A stretch of DNA of 64,000 bases from Dirofilaria immitis (GCA_024305405.1 JAKNDB010000103.1:2728001-2792000); one strand, 5' to 3'. Shown: positions 27,601 through 42,600, counted from the stretch's first letter. A program made the numbers and translations. Notes: a model not told the origin generated them from the sequence alone.

Positions 27601-30600
27601 TTTCCATGTCGAATAGTTAAGAAATGAATTAAAATTATTGCACAAAAATTAAATTAAACATTCATTATTTCACTATTTAATTGATTCTCAATATCGAATA
27701 ATTAGCATAAAAGTAATTAAAACATTGCTTCATAGGTATAAGGAATTTGTTAACTAAAAAAGAATTGATAAATAATATGATAAAAAATTTTTAAATGAAT
27801 AAATTTTTTGATGTTAAAAAGATATAACGAAAAAAATGTATGGAAATCAATTCTAATCATTATAATTAACAAATTGTCCTTGGAAAATGATTTTGAAAAT
27901 GTTTGTTTTGAATAGAAGAAGAAGGAAAGGTATGAGTAAAAAAAATATTTATTTGAAAAACTACCTGCTTATTAATTATGCAATGGATAAGTAACTGAAA
28001 ACAAAGAATCTAATTAAGTATTTGATTATTTATTTTAATTTGAAATTTGGAAAGATAAAATTAGTGTAAATTTATAAATGCTTGTTGAAAAGATAATTTA
28101 ACAGAGATCGAAAAATTATACCTATAAATGATAAGAAAAACATGATCATTTTGGATTAAATAACGACTGATTTATAGATATTATTAATCATATTAGAATC
28201 ATCCTATTATGTAATTAACATATTAATTGTAAAATTTTGTTCCATAGCTTACTTGGCATATTAAATATTATGTAAAAACATTTTGCAAACAAATACAACC
28301 ATTTATAATCAAATTAAATTATTTATTTAAAGGAAAAAATTTTTAATTTTTTATTATAAAAACTATTAAATTTTATTCACATAATTTTTTTCAAATTATA
28401 TTTTAATTTTTAGCTTATAATATTTCTTTTTATCAATAACATTCCATTCTGTTAAATTATCATTAATTGATATTTTATCAAATCAAATTTTTATCACATA
28501 GTCAAAAAAAAAAAAATGGTATTGGAATATTTCGGAATGAACGATATAATTAACGTCTTCCGTGCAAAACAACAACAAAATTTGAAATATTATTGATAAA
28601 AAACACTGATAAATGATATGGTCGTTAGGCTTGAGATCATAAAAGATCCGAATAACTTTAATGATAAATGATATGTAATATTATTAAACTGCAAAATCTC
28701 TTTATATTTTTCTCGAATAAAATTAGTCTAATACTTCTTTTTTAAAAAATGACGATGAATTTTATTGATAAAAAGCATTGATGAGTAATAGGATCGAATT
28801 ATTCCATGATGATAAAAGGAACAGAACAAAGAATGACATAACAAGTAATATTTAATATTATTAAGCTATAAATCCTTTTATATTCTACTGATTCTAAAGA
28901 AATTGATCTGTGACTTTTTTTCATCAAATTAACAAAAAAAAACACTGACGAATGATAGGAACGAATTATTCGAGAATAATAAAAGAATAGAACAAAGATT
29001 GAAGAAAAATTTGTATTATAAATTTTGTTATATTTTATTGATTCAAAAGAAATTGATGTATAATTTTTTTTTCTTTAAATAAACATTAAATCACATTGAT
29101 AAAAAGCATTGCACAGTGATAAGAACGAAATGTGAAGAAAACAAAAAGATTGAAATAACATTGATAACAAGTGATATTCATTCAACATTTATCAAACTAT
29201 AAATTTCATCATATTTTATTCATTCAAAAATAATTGATCAATTAAAGGAATAAAATTTTGAATAACAAAAAAATAAAATATATGCGTAAGAAAGATTTAA
29301 ATGAAATTTATTGATTGAAATGAATTTAAAAAAACATTATTTAAAATAAAATATATATTTTTATGTAATAAATGAATAATACTATCGTACAAAAAAGAGC
29401 AAAAAAAACAAACAAACAAATAAAACCGTTTCAATGTTTTCATTTTTTTCAAATAAAAAAATATAAAAATAAAACTAAATGGGAAGGAAGAAATTTGTTG
29501 TACAATTTGTTAAAAAAAAAAATGCTTTTAAAACATATAAACTTTTCTTGCAAACATTTTACAAAGATACATTGATTGATAATTACTATAACATACGGTG
29601 ATTTTCTCATTTCTTCATTTTATCTTTTTCAAAAAATTTTTTTTCAAATAAAAAAATTATAATTGAAAATTCGTAAAAAAACAGATCCATTCCATTTGAG
29701 AGAAATAAATTCATTTATATAAAAGAAATTACATAATACATATATATATATATATATGCAAAATTTTCAATTATTTCTCCATATGATTGGTTGTTTCCTC
29801 ATTTTGTAAAAAGTATTCTTCGAGAAAAAAAAGAAAAAGGACAATGAAATATAAAATTATCGACAAATCAGTAACGCTACCAGGTCTTCTTCTAACTCGA
29901 GAAGACAAAAAAAGAAAAAGGATGGAATGTAAATTTGTACAAAAATTTATTTGATGTTTATTTCATAAATATTTCTCATCCATTCTTCATTTTCTGTATT
30001 CTGTACTTTTTTTATAAAACCATAATCAAAAGTCATTGAACGAATGATATGACCTAAATCTAATATAGCACGTTATTTACTGTAAAATATAAGTTTAATA
30101 ATGCAATAATTAATGATTACATATAAACTGATAAGTAATATTTAATTGAGTAATATTAGCTTGCATATAAAATTTTAATTAATTAAGCGTAAGATTTACA
30201 ATAATCATTAAGACGATCAATTAATGAAAAGTGAAACAAAGGAACTGACATGTGGAAAATCCAGTACTTATATTTGATAAGAATTTTAATTAAGACAAAT
30301 TAATATCACAATTATTCCTGTCTTTTTCGCTCTTTTCTCATTGTCCAAAGACAATTGGAATTAAGGACAGAAAATGAATTATCAAAATTTTTATCAGACG
30401 AGTAATAGAAAATGAATAAAAACAGAAAATAAATTATCAAAACTTTTATCAAACGAGCAATGGAAAATGAATAAAAGGCAGAAAATGAATTATCAAAATT
30501 TTTATCAAATGAATAAAGTATTCATCTAATATAATTAATTAGTAATATCTTATAACCTTTGATAGTTATGCAAATTAATGTCACAGTTATTGTTATCATT

Positions 30601-33600
30601 TCTTTCCTTGCTTCATTATCAAAGAATAACTGTTAAGAGGAAATGAATGAATTAGCAAAGTTTTTATCAAATTAATAGCAGTAATGAAAAAATGGAATTA
30701 AAGAAAAAAAGAGAGAAGAAAAGAAAGATATGTATTAGTTTGCTACCAGCATTAAAATGAAAGAAAAGAAATTATCAAAAAGAAAGACAAATTTTGAAAT
30801 GAAATGAAGGACATCAATTAAAAACAAGTTTCTACACAAATCACCGTAAATTTAACGTAGCTTACGGTAGTTATGTATACAGTCTTTATTGTGATGTAAT
30901 ATTTGCTACTTCGTTTTATCAATAAATATTGCTTTAATTAATTGATAATCAAATCATAAAATGAATATTTACCAAAGTTGAAAAATTATTATATTTAAGA
31001 ATATATATTAGTAAGTAAATAATTATAATTAATTTTTAGTTATACATTTAGAGATATTAAATTCAAACTTATTTAAATTATAAAGAGAGAAAAAATGAAG
31101 ACAAAGAATTCTTCCATTATTTTAGAAAAAATATGATAAATATATTGTTATATTACATAAATATATAATTATACTTATTGAAATATTAAGTTTTGAATTT
31201 GACCATCGATAATTGATTATTACTTCATCGCTCATTTTGCTTTATTAATAACAAATATCAAATAGCTTATCAATAATCACTTATGATAGAATCAGTGATG
31301 GATAAGAAATATACTAATTAAACAAATTGAAATATTTTCATGTGTTGCATACAAAAATATAAAAAAAATTTTTAATTTTATTTCATCTTAACTTTATAGT
31401 GTGCAAATCACATCCAAAAATATAAATAGAATATTTTCAACATCCTTACAATGTAATAACTTCTGATTATGTTTTTATCAAGCAATAATTTTATCACAAA
31501 GTGATACTGATAAGCTATTGAATGCTGCTAATAAAAATAGAAAATCTGATGTTATTATAAGATTATTTAAAACGTTTCATTTAATTACTTCTGTTAGCAG
31601 AAGTCAATTTATAGCAATTAATTAAAATGTATTGTCATCGAACTGTTATGCGAGAATTTTTTTGTTCCATCAACAACGGAATTAAATTTTTAATTTATGT
31701 TGATAAATCATCAAACTTATTTGACATACTTCTGAATACAGTTTTTAACTGATAAGATAAATATTATAATTTATAATGAATCGAATGTATAAGCAACATT
31801 AAAATATGAAGTGATTGTTGATAAGCTATTAAATATTAGTGATAAAAACGCCAATGAACAGATAAGTAATAATCGATTGTCGAGATCAAAGTTAAAAACT
31901 ATGACAAAATTAATATTGCAAATATTAGTACATTATTAAAAATTAATTAAATATTTGATACAAGTGAAATTTGCAATTAAGTATTTGTTACAGTAATTTT
32001 ATCCAGTGTAATAATTATTTCGTTTTCTTTCATATTTATTCATTTCAAATAAATATAAAAAGTTATAAGAAATTAAAATGAATTTCGTCTTTTTTATTTC
32101 AAAATTTATCGAATATGCAAATTATTTCGGAAATTAATGAGAAATTCATAAAATTTACATTTAAATATAATCAAATAATAATAATTCAACGAATAATTGA
32201 ATAGAAAAATTATAAAACGTTGGATCGCTAATTATCATTAATGAATCTTCATAATTTTAATCATATGATTTAAATGAATTTCATTATGTTTTTTGGCTGA
32301 AAAAAATTCCGTCAATTATAAATGTTTTTATGATAATTACGATTTGATAAAAGTTTCTTGGATATTGATTAAAAAATCACGATATAGAAATTAGAGTTTT
32401 ATTAAAATGAATTTTTTGATGATTTAAGAAATTGTAGCAATAAAAGTTTAATTAATTAATGTGATATGATTTTTTCCAATAAATTTCGAGATTTATCGAA
32501 AATAACTGATCGAAAAATAAACTGATCTAAAAAATCAAAAAATAAATTGTAAAAAAATCTAAAAATAAAAAGATCAATTATTCTTGATAAATCTCGAAAT
32601 TTGTAAAAAAATCTAAAAAGATCAATTATTTTTGATAAATCTCAAAATTTCCAAGGAAAAAAAGTCATATTAAATTCATCAAATTTTTATTACTACAAAT
32701 AATTTCATTAAATTTTAATTTTAATGTTACAGTATACCGAATCAATTCATATTTATAAAAGTAACAATCCCGTTTTTGCATTTTTAAAATATCTCAAAAA
32801 ATAGTTTAATTTAATTTGACAGATTTCTTTCATTTTTTTCAAAAAAATGAGAGAATTTCTATAACGATGTTATAGTAACCTGTTATATTACTTAATAGAT
32901 AAATATGTTCAAAGTATTTAAATTTAAAAACAAAATATTTAAGTTCAATTTATTAACTTCAAGATTTAGAATAAAATGGAAAAGGAAAAAGGAATCGATT
33001 GATAAAAATTTTGACAAAAGACTGACAAATATTTTCTGATAAAAATTTAACAAAGTTTAATTCATTTCAATGTTCCCTTCTTTCATAAGTCACTTCTCGG
33101 AGATCATTACATTTTTCCATGCATTCAGATCGATTAATTTTATTTTTCAAACGTTTTACTTTATTTTTAAAACTAACAAAAAAAATCAAATTATCATTTT
33201 TATCTATAACTTGTTTGACAATTTATTAATTATAAGCATATTGTGCGCAATAAATATTACCTGAAAAAATTCCTACCATTCATTGCTACAACTTATTGAT
33301 TAATTTTTATACTGTTCAGATCAAAGATTAAACAAAGAGAAAGGATATGGTTGGAAAAGAGTTAACTTTGATTATCAATTCCATCAAAATTATTCTACAA
33401 AAATCTTCGCTTAATTACTAAATAAACTTAGTTGCAAAGAAAATTTAAAAAATAGCTTTTTTATTTTTTGATAAATTGATGCGTTTTATTTTATGATATG
33501 ACAAGTTTAAAAGGATTCATTCCATCTACAAAAAGAAAAAAATTGTTAACGTGATAAAGATTACATTAAAGTTTTTTGCTTAAATTTAAAATTCAACCAA

Positions 33601-36600
33601 TTCTAATTGATCTAATAAATTTATATTTGATCAATCAATAATTTTGAAATCAAACTTACAAAATATAATCCATGCAGTACATTTATTTATATATACAATA
33701 TATCATTTCAAGGAGGAAGAAAAATTATTCAATAAAACAAAATTGTGGAAAAAATTTTTTAGTCAAAAAATAAATTTCAAAATTATTTAATAAATTTTGC
33801 ATAACAATGAAATTTTACGTTACCAATGATAACGATAGCAAGAACAGGAAATAATCAGAAATTATGGATCTTATCAAAATGATTGTCAATTGATTGATGA
33901 AAATCATTTGTTGGAAATTAAATAAATGAACTTCTATCAAGGCTTATTTCTTTTGACCGAACCAAACAAAAGAAAAGACACATCTTAAAATGAATTAATT
34001 CATAATTATTTTTTGATTAAAAATTTTCGATGGAATAATAATACATAAATTTTATTTACCTATCTTATCATCTCTTCCTCGTTTTTTTTTGATTGATTAA
34101 ATTTAAATGATAAATCATATCATTCCAATCAGTAATAAATGGGATAATATCAATGAATTAAATTCTAATCAATCATATTTATAGCAGTTATTATCTAGAT
34201 AAAGCCTACAAATTTGTAAATAACTGAAATTTAAAAAAATTTTTATAAACTTTCACAAATTTTACTGGTTTGAAATTAATTTTATTAATCCTTTAAGACT
34301 ATTTCAAAACTTTTATGCTAATTATTTGATACTTTTGGTTATATCCGATATTTATATAAATCACCATTGAGATTAAGCTTATAAATATTTCATATTTTAG
34401 TGAAAAATTTTTCTAACCTTTATAAAACTTAATTCAAAAAAATAAAATCTAATTAAAAATTTTTTTTTAACTCGGTGAAATTTAACTGTTATTACAATAA
34501 ATTCAAAAATTTCTATAATAATTATTTGAAACTTTTACGTTAATATAATAAAATATAAAAACTACAGAATACTAAAATGCCAATTAGATAAAAATGCCTT
34601 TTAACTTTAATTTAATGGACTATCACATAATTAGCTCATTTGAAACGTGACAAGGAAGGAGTGATAATGAAACGTTGTTGATACGTATGGAATAATGAAT
34701 GAAATATGATAAATAAATGATCGAGATCAGAATATAATATAAAGAAATCATTTTATATGTAAATGAATTCTCGAAGGCTTGAGAGCATCTGATTATTTGC
34801 TACAGAATAAATGAATTATGTGAGAGAGGAAAATGATAATTTTAAAGGAGAGGGTAAATGATATTTCTCTTTTGCTATAAATTACTTCAACGTGATGAAT
34901 CTGTGAAGTTATTCAGAGGATTCTTTTAGATATAAATTACTTCACGTGATAAATCTCTAAAGCTGTCACATTCATTAAACTTTCTGGCATCTATTATTCT
35001 GAAGGAAAAGACAAGAAAATTGGATTCATTTCGAAAATAATCCATAGTCTGATGATATTTAAATTATTCATTCCCAAATTCCGCTACACAAGTATTTGAA
35101 TAAATTTAACCTTAATTAACGATAAATTTTAATAAACATTAAAATTACTTTTTCAAATAGATAGATTAATTGATTGATTTTTAACTGATCAAAAGCTCAA
35201 TCTCTTAAAAAGTCGAATCCGTTCAATTTAAAATTGTACAAATTTAGTAAATTAAAAGATTAAAATTCGATTATTTTAGCAAAAAACTTTTGAATTTTTA
35301 ATTAAAATGAATTACAAAGTAATGCTTTCCTTATCACTAAAAGCAAATTTATTTATTGTAAAGTCTATTTTAAAAAGAGTCACTTTTCTTACTTTTCCAA
35401 TTCATTCATTTTGATTTTTGATTGGTTGATAATTTATAGGTAAATAATTATTGATAGCTCTGTCAAAATATTTTCTCGAATAAATAATTTCTACATGCAT
35501 ATATTTATAGGAGATTGATAGGGAAAATTTTTGCAAAGAAATTTTTAATTTTAAAAAAAAGAAATTATTTCATTTTTATATTCGAGTAATAGCTTTTATG
35601 TGCGATAATAAACTTAAATCAATTCTTTCGTGTTGAATGGAATTTTCATTCACAATTTAAAATTCTTTTAAAATTAAAAGAATTTTGAATTATAATTAAA
35701 GAAATGAAGAAATGGTTGCTTGTTTCGTAATTTGTGTCAGACTACAAAATTTAATTTGTTACGAAAATATCTGAATCTTTTAAAATTATAAAAATCAGAA
35801 AACAAAGAAAAAGAAAGAGTAAAGGGAATGAAGATGATGTAAATATAAATTTTTGGGAATAAATTTAAAAATTAAATTAAAAAGTTAGAAAGAAAAAAAT
35901 TTGTTGAATAATAATAATAATATTTTTATTTGAAATTTCATTTAAAATTTTTGAATTATATAAAAATTGAAGAATGAATGTTCCAAATGATTGAAATTAC
36001 AAAAATACATTAAATCGCTTTTCTACATTTATCATACAAAGGAGTAAATTGAAATTTTTCTTTTTTTGGATTAAAATATGGGAGATATTTTTGGGAATTA
36101 AAAATTTGCATTATTGTATTATTTTGTTTTTATCTGTACAATTGATTAGGCAAAGAAGAAGAAGAAATTATTTAGGAAATGATAAAGGAATGTTAAATTT
36201 ATTGCCCTTGAAAATTCTCATTAAACTTTTGCGCTTTTTCAAACTATTCAATTTTATATCAATTTATTGAATGTCCAATAAATGTTTTCGTTTGCTTTTT
36301 TTGAATAAAAATTTATTTATTTTTTTGAGGTAAAAAGTTCCAAATGTTGACTATAAAAAGTTTTTGCAAAAAAACAATTGATCTATTTTACTACAAGGTT
36401 AATTATTACAATCATAGGTATATCTTTTATAATTTTTTAAAGTATATTAGTCATATCGATAACTATCTAATTTCATAAAGTATAACTGATATTTGTCCTC
36501 AAAAATGTGCTCTTAAAAATTTTATCAGGCTTAAAATGATCAGACATATGAAAATTCCAGTAATCTCGGAAATGATATGAAAGTACGGGAAAATTTTGAC

Positions 36601-39600
36601 AAGTTATTATAGTTTAATTTGACAAAACATAATCGACATCGATTACTTTTTTGAAGATTTTATGAGATTTAAAATAACTCGGATATACAGAAATTTCAAT
36701 AATTTCGAGAATGATATGAACTATGGAAGAATTTTTATAAGAGAAGAAATTAATGTTATGTTTGAAATGCATGATAAAGCGAAAATTTTATATTATTAAG
36801 TTAAGAAGTGAAAAAAATTTATTTATTTTTATCAAATTCATAACTTTAATAAAACAACAAATATATAATAATTTTTAAGATTATCATTAAAACAAAAAAA
36901 AAAATTTGCTATTTGAAGGTTATGAGTCGATGACAAAAGTAAGATTTATCAAAAACATATAGAATCAAAATATTTATTAATTTGTGAGAGAAAGGAAAAA
37001 TAATTTTATGAAATTTTTTTAAATTAAAAAGAAAAACATTGTAATATTGAAGCATTCTTTAGTTTAATAACAAATTATATCATATCATTCAATAATCGAA
37101 ATTATTATCAATTAGACCGGAATAGACAAAAATTAGTAAATTAAAAATAAAAGAAAATATTCGACTAGATACATTTAATAAGAATTACAAACTGCATGAA
37201 TTTAATATGTCTAGAAGGTCATCATAGTATGACCTTTAGTTTAAGGATAACGACTAATATAGCAATACGAAGATAGGCAATAAAATTTCAAAAACGATGA
37301 AAATATTTGAAAATTATTATAAAACAACATTTTTTTATTAGCATATAGAGTTTATTTTTTTTTGTTTCATTCTCGAAATTGTATTTTTAGTAAATTTAGA
37401 AAGAAATTATTAAATGACATGAAATAATAATGGTTTTTATGCTCTCGATATAAACGATGAACTAAAAGTTTAAGCTAGAAGACGATCGATCTTTTCTAAT
37501 CTTTGTAAAGTATCATGAGACTTTCTTTTTAGTCGTTGCAAAATCTCATGATGAATCTTGAATTAGAAACTTGAATGAAATAATAACAACTTCTATCTAT
37601 CATGAGAATGTTACATATTATATAATTTAAATTGTCAAAATTGAAATTAATAATAGATTCTAAGGAAAACAATAATTTTAGAATTTCTATTGAAAATTGT
37701 AAGAGTTGAAAGAAGTTAATAAAATGCCAAAATTATAAAGTAATAAAATTATTATTTGGTTTTGCATTTTAGAATAGACAGTAATTATGAAAACCTAATT
37801 AAAACAAGGAATTAATAAAAGATGAGAAAATTTATGAAACTTTTTGATTTTTTTTTTTGAAAGACAAAATTTAAAATGGATAGCTTTTAAAAAATCGATA
37901 ATTTTAGAAAGAATATGTTGATAAAATTACTGAAGTGGCATATGTTTTAATTATAAAATTAAACTTAAATGATGATAATTTAAAAAAAATTTAACCTTTC
38001 GAATTTCCTTTGATAATAGGAAAGTATAGGTGAAGATGGTTCATTGTTATAATGACGATTGTTTGTGATAATAGGTGTATCATTTCTTATTTTATCGAAA
38101 TTATTATTACTCACACCATTTAAAGATGTCTGAAATAATTGAATTTAATTATTCGGTCTCAAATTGAATTTAATTTCTTATGCATAACCTATTAAGTTTT
38201 CAGTCTAAAGAAAATTGATAAATTATTTCTATCTAAACCAAATTACTACTTCAGAAGGATTCACAATCAAATTACTGCTCAAGAAAGATTCAGAAAGATT
38301 CATAATCAAATCATCGCTTCAGAAGGATTCATAATCAATTATTGCTAAAAGGATTTGTAACCAAATTATTGCTTCAGAAAAATCAATAATTTGATGACAC
38401 TAACGAAATCAGTTTATTTAGGAAATTTGAAGGAGACCTAAGAAATTTTTTAAATCCTTAGAAAAATTAATCAGCTATCAAATGCAATCGCACATAATAT
38501 CATAAACAAATATTCTGAATAAATTATGATTTTCGATTTTTAAATTCGATTAGTTCGGAAATTTTAGTAAATTACAATTACCGAAATAGAAAAAGTTGTT
38601 TAGCTCTCTGTTTTAATTAAAAACTGATATGAGATAAACAATTTCTTATCAATTAGAAATATATAATATAAAATTAAAGTGTAAATCGAAATTAACTAAG
38701 CTTTAGCCGAATACACAATTCAAATATTATTCAAAAATTTGTAAATGAAATGAAATTATTTTAAGAAAAAATAGTAATTAAATATTAATCAGTATAATTT
38801 ATCTTTTAATAATTAGTATCTTTTTGCCGAACAAATTATCATCGAATAATATTTACAAGCATTTCTTCGCTGGATAGTATTATCAGCCAATACTCGGATC
38901 ATTTCTTCATCGAATGAATTATCATTGATTAATATTCCCAACTATTTCTTGGCAAATCATATCATTGGTCAATGTTCCGGACTATTTTTAAGCCAAACGA
39001 CATCATCGGTTAGTATGCTGGACAATATCATCAATCAATATTCTGGACTATTTCTTCACCGGATAATATCATCAGCTAATGTTCTGGATTATTTCTAGTA
39101 TAATCGGTTAATATCCTCAACTACTTCTTTGTCGGATCGCATCATCGATTAATATTCTGGGCTGCTCCTTTGCTCGAATATTTCCAACTTCCCGCCCGAT
39201 ATATTCTCCACCGGCTGGGGATGTTAATTAACGGAACGGAAAAGGAAAGTGTAAATTTGTCTCGTTGCTTACGATGTTAAATGTGAAATTGAATAAAATA
39301 AAATGAAATAATAAATAAATAAATTCATACTCCTTCCACTTTAATGGGAATATTTCGTACGACGCCATATGGTGGTAAGCCAGTGATTCCGTTCGACATA
39401 TGGCGTAACGAAGTGTCCTTGTAGTGTTCCAACGGCGAAAGCGGAAATATGCGGTCGAATAATGAACCTGAAAAGGAAAAGTTTTTGTTTTTAATAAAAT
39501 CAAAAATTATTCGGAAAACTAAATATTTGCTTATTTAAAATTCCCGAATTTTCTTTTCAACTATAAATCTGTGATTTGACATCAAATAATATATATGACT

Positions 39601-42600
39601 AATTTTATGAATTCATTAATGATTCAATTATATTTGATCATAAAAATCATCAATAAGTAGAAAATTGATAGAGTAGTGTAAAATTTGATAAATTTAAGTT
39701 TTTAAATTAATCGAATCATAAATCGTTATGAATTAATTTCCTGCTTATTAAAATAAATAAATTAATTAATTTCGATCAATACCTTTCATCAGAAAAAGTA
39801 GTTAATACATTGGTAAAATAAGCTAAAATATTAGAAATGATCAATGGTAATTGGCATTTTTCCTTTTTTATTATGATCTTATTTTGCCAATCTAAAAATT
39901 CAATTTCAAATTTAGGAATGAAAAGGCGATTAAACCTGAATCAAATGTGGATGAATTAATGAATTCATTAGCGAACGATGATGCGATACCATCGAACGAA
40001 TCATTTTCATCAATGAAAGTTGGCGATGTCGCCAATCTTCCGGTAGAATTAAACATGAACCGCCGTCTATTATCACTATTATTATCCCGATTAATAAATG
40101 ATGATGATGATGATGAGATCGATTCCTGAAATTGATCTTTTCATTATAATATTTAAAAAAGAAAGAATTATTCATACTTTTTCGTATCAAATTAAAAATG
40201 AATTTCGAAATGAAAACAAAAATTAAATTCGCAATCAATTTCAAATAATTTCATAAAATTGTTTAAAATTTATTTTATCAATATTGTTGAATACATATTT
40301 TAACGTAACTTCTGAATACATGTAACTATAAAAATTTAAAAAAGACTTCAGTGAAAATGACGTAATATTTGTAATCATATATTTTGATGTACTTCTAAAT
40401 CCAGAAATTCAAGAAAAATCATAATGAAAATGACGTAAAGTTACACTTTAACGTAACTTATATATATAGCAAGTAATCGTATATTTTGACGTACTTCTAA
40501 ATATAGTAGTTCTTAATAAAAGTGACGTAAAATTGATAGTCACAGTTTAACTTGATTTTTAATATAGCAAATTAAAAATTTGACGAACGTAATGTGAAAT
40601 CATTTGAATGACGTAAACAATCAATTATATATCTTAGTCGAAAAATATTTTTTTAATATAACCAATATTTGGTTCGATGAAAAATTTGAATAATTTAATT
40701 TTGGCTTAACTTTTAACTTAGATATTTAGACAAAAATTATTGGAATGATAACAAAAAAAAATTATGGCCAATTTATGAGAAAATTTGTTTATGGCCAAAT
40801 TTTGTTAACAAAAAAGAAAGCCATGATCTCGCAGAATTATATCATTGATGAAAAAAACAAAAACAAAAAAAGTTGTAAATTGCAAATTACAGTTTACAAA
40901 AGTTAAAAATGTTATTTTAATTAAACTTGAAAAGCATACATCTTTTGCTAGCTAATTTGAAAGAAATACGAAAAAAATGGTTGTGCAAACATTTTGAAAA
41001 GTAATTTCTAACTTTTCATCTCTCTCTCTCTCTTGTCTCTCGCCTCTCCTCTCTCTATTTATTATTTTCTTCATTATTTCTTTTTTTTCTTAAAACTTCA
41101 TTTAACAAATTCCTGTTCTTTCTATCTTTTTTTTTATTAGAAAAAAAGTATGAAACATCAATCGATAGTTTAATCGCATAATTTCTCTTTTTCCCTTTTC
41201 TTTCTTAAAATGAAAAATGAAGAAGTGGAAGTAGAAGAAGTAGAAGAGGAATTTTGAACAATACTTTACTAAGATATTTTTTTGAAAAAAAAAGAAAATA
41301 ATAAATATAAACAAATTTTTAAAATGGAAAGTATAAATATACGCAAAAAAAATTATCAAACAATCATTTCAATATTTATTTTTATAGCGATGATGGAAAG
41401 AATGGATAAAAAGTTTTACATAAATTTTTACTAATCACATTCATATCAAGCTCTATCTCTCTCTCTTTTTTCTCGTTATCTCATAGAGCTTAATCGATAA
41501 ATAATCGAAATTATATTTATTAAATTATAAAATATACCAAATTATTATTTTTTCACCAAAAAATATTAAATATAAATTTTGAATTTAGAACGAAGAAATA
41601 AATGCGAGAAATTTTTTCCTTCTTCTAAAACCTATCAGAAAAACTTTATCAAATGCCAATTTTATAAAATTTTGTCAGAAGGCGGTGATTATTTGTTAAA
41701 ATTTGAAAAAGAAAAAAAAGATAGCATAGGAATTTGGATAAAAAAAGATAATGAAAATCAAAATGTAAAAGAGTTCAAAAGAGTACAGGAAAAATCGAAA
41801 AGAAACAGAAAAACGATGATGATAATGATAATGATAATGATGATGATGATGATGATGACAATAGAAGTAAGAAGAATGTTTGATGAATCATGATTTTTGT
41901 ATTCATTAATTAATTTGTTCGATTCTTTTCTTCACTTTTTTCTTCTGTTTTCTAAGAAATGCCGAAAAGTCTTCTCAAATATATAATATAATTAATGTGG
42001 AAAAATCATTTAATGTCGCGAAATCATTCGATATTTCCTAGCATAGATAAATTGATTATGATAAAGATTTGATTGATTGATTGTCTTATCATCATGTCAT
42101 AAGATGGAGACAATTATGCGAATATATTAGTGGCGTTAATCGCAGGATTTTGTTCTTTATTATTATTATTATTCAAGGAGAAGGACTTCTTTGCTTCTGG
42201 AGTTTTTGTCGAGAGTTTTGTTGGCGATGAATTAATCGATCGTTTGATGGATTCAATTTTCCTACAGATACTCTGAGATTCCAATTCTTTGTGGAGTAAA
42301 ATATTTGTTTACTATATAGTTAACCTTAGTACAGTGTACAATATGTTAATTTGCAGCACAAAGGGAATTAATTTACAACATATTAATATAGCGCAAAAGG
42401 AGCTTATTTATGCCAATAGCACAATACAATTTACAATGTAAAGGTCAAAGGTCTTGGTAATATCAAGATTTTTTACAATGCAGAAATTCTTTGATTATCT
42501 TGCTTAAAGGTCAAAATTTGATTGTACCAAGATTTTTTTATAGTACAAAGATTTCTTGATTATCTCGAGTAAAGGTCAAAAGTATGATTATACTTCGTCA

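Larger units (their letters stand above)
25574..37995. other. 12.4-kb CAS intron made largely of degenerate repeats
   Basis: This single intron separates exons 6 and 7. Much of it reads as decayed tandem units of about 60-165 bases: 26600-27110, 27410-27790, 28580-29240, 30365-30515, 31330-31900, 34870-34970 and 36520-36740. TGATAA/TTATCA is very frequent. Apart from the exon-like segment at 37470-37556 I see no convincing exon on either strand. Confidence 0.6.

Noticed and set aside
41579..41893. 104-codon plus-strand open frame rich in Lys, Asn and Met
   Set aside because: No homology; the poly-Ile/Met end is an ATG/ATA repeat, and it lies antisense in a CAS intron.
42106..42275. Plus-strand open frame with a TM-like Leu/Ile stretch
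   Set aside because: It has no start codon and overlaps the minus-strand exon candidate; the hydrophobic part comes from a TTA repeat.
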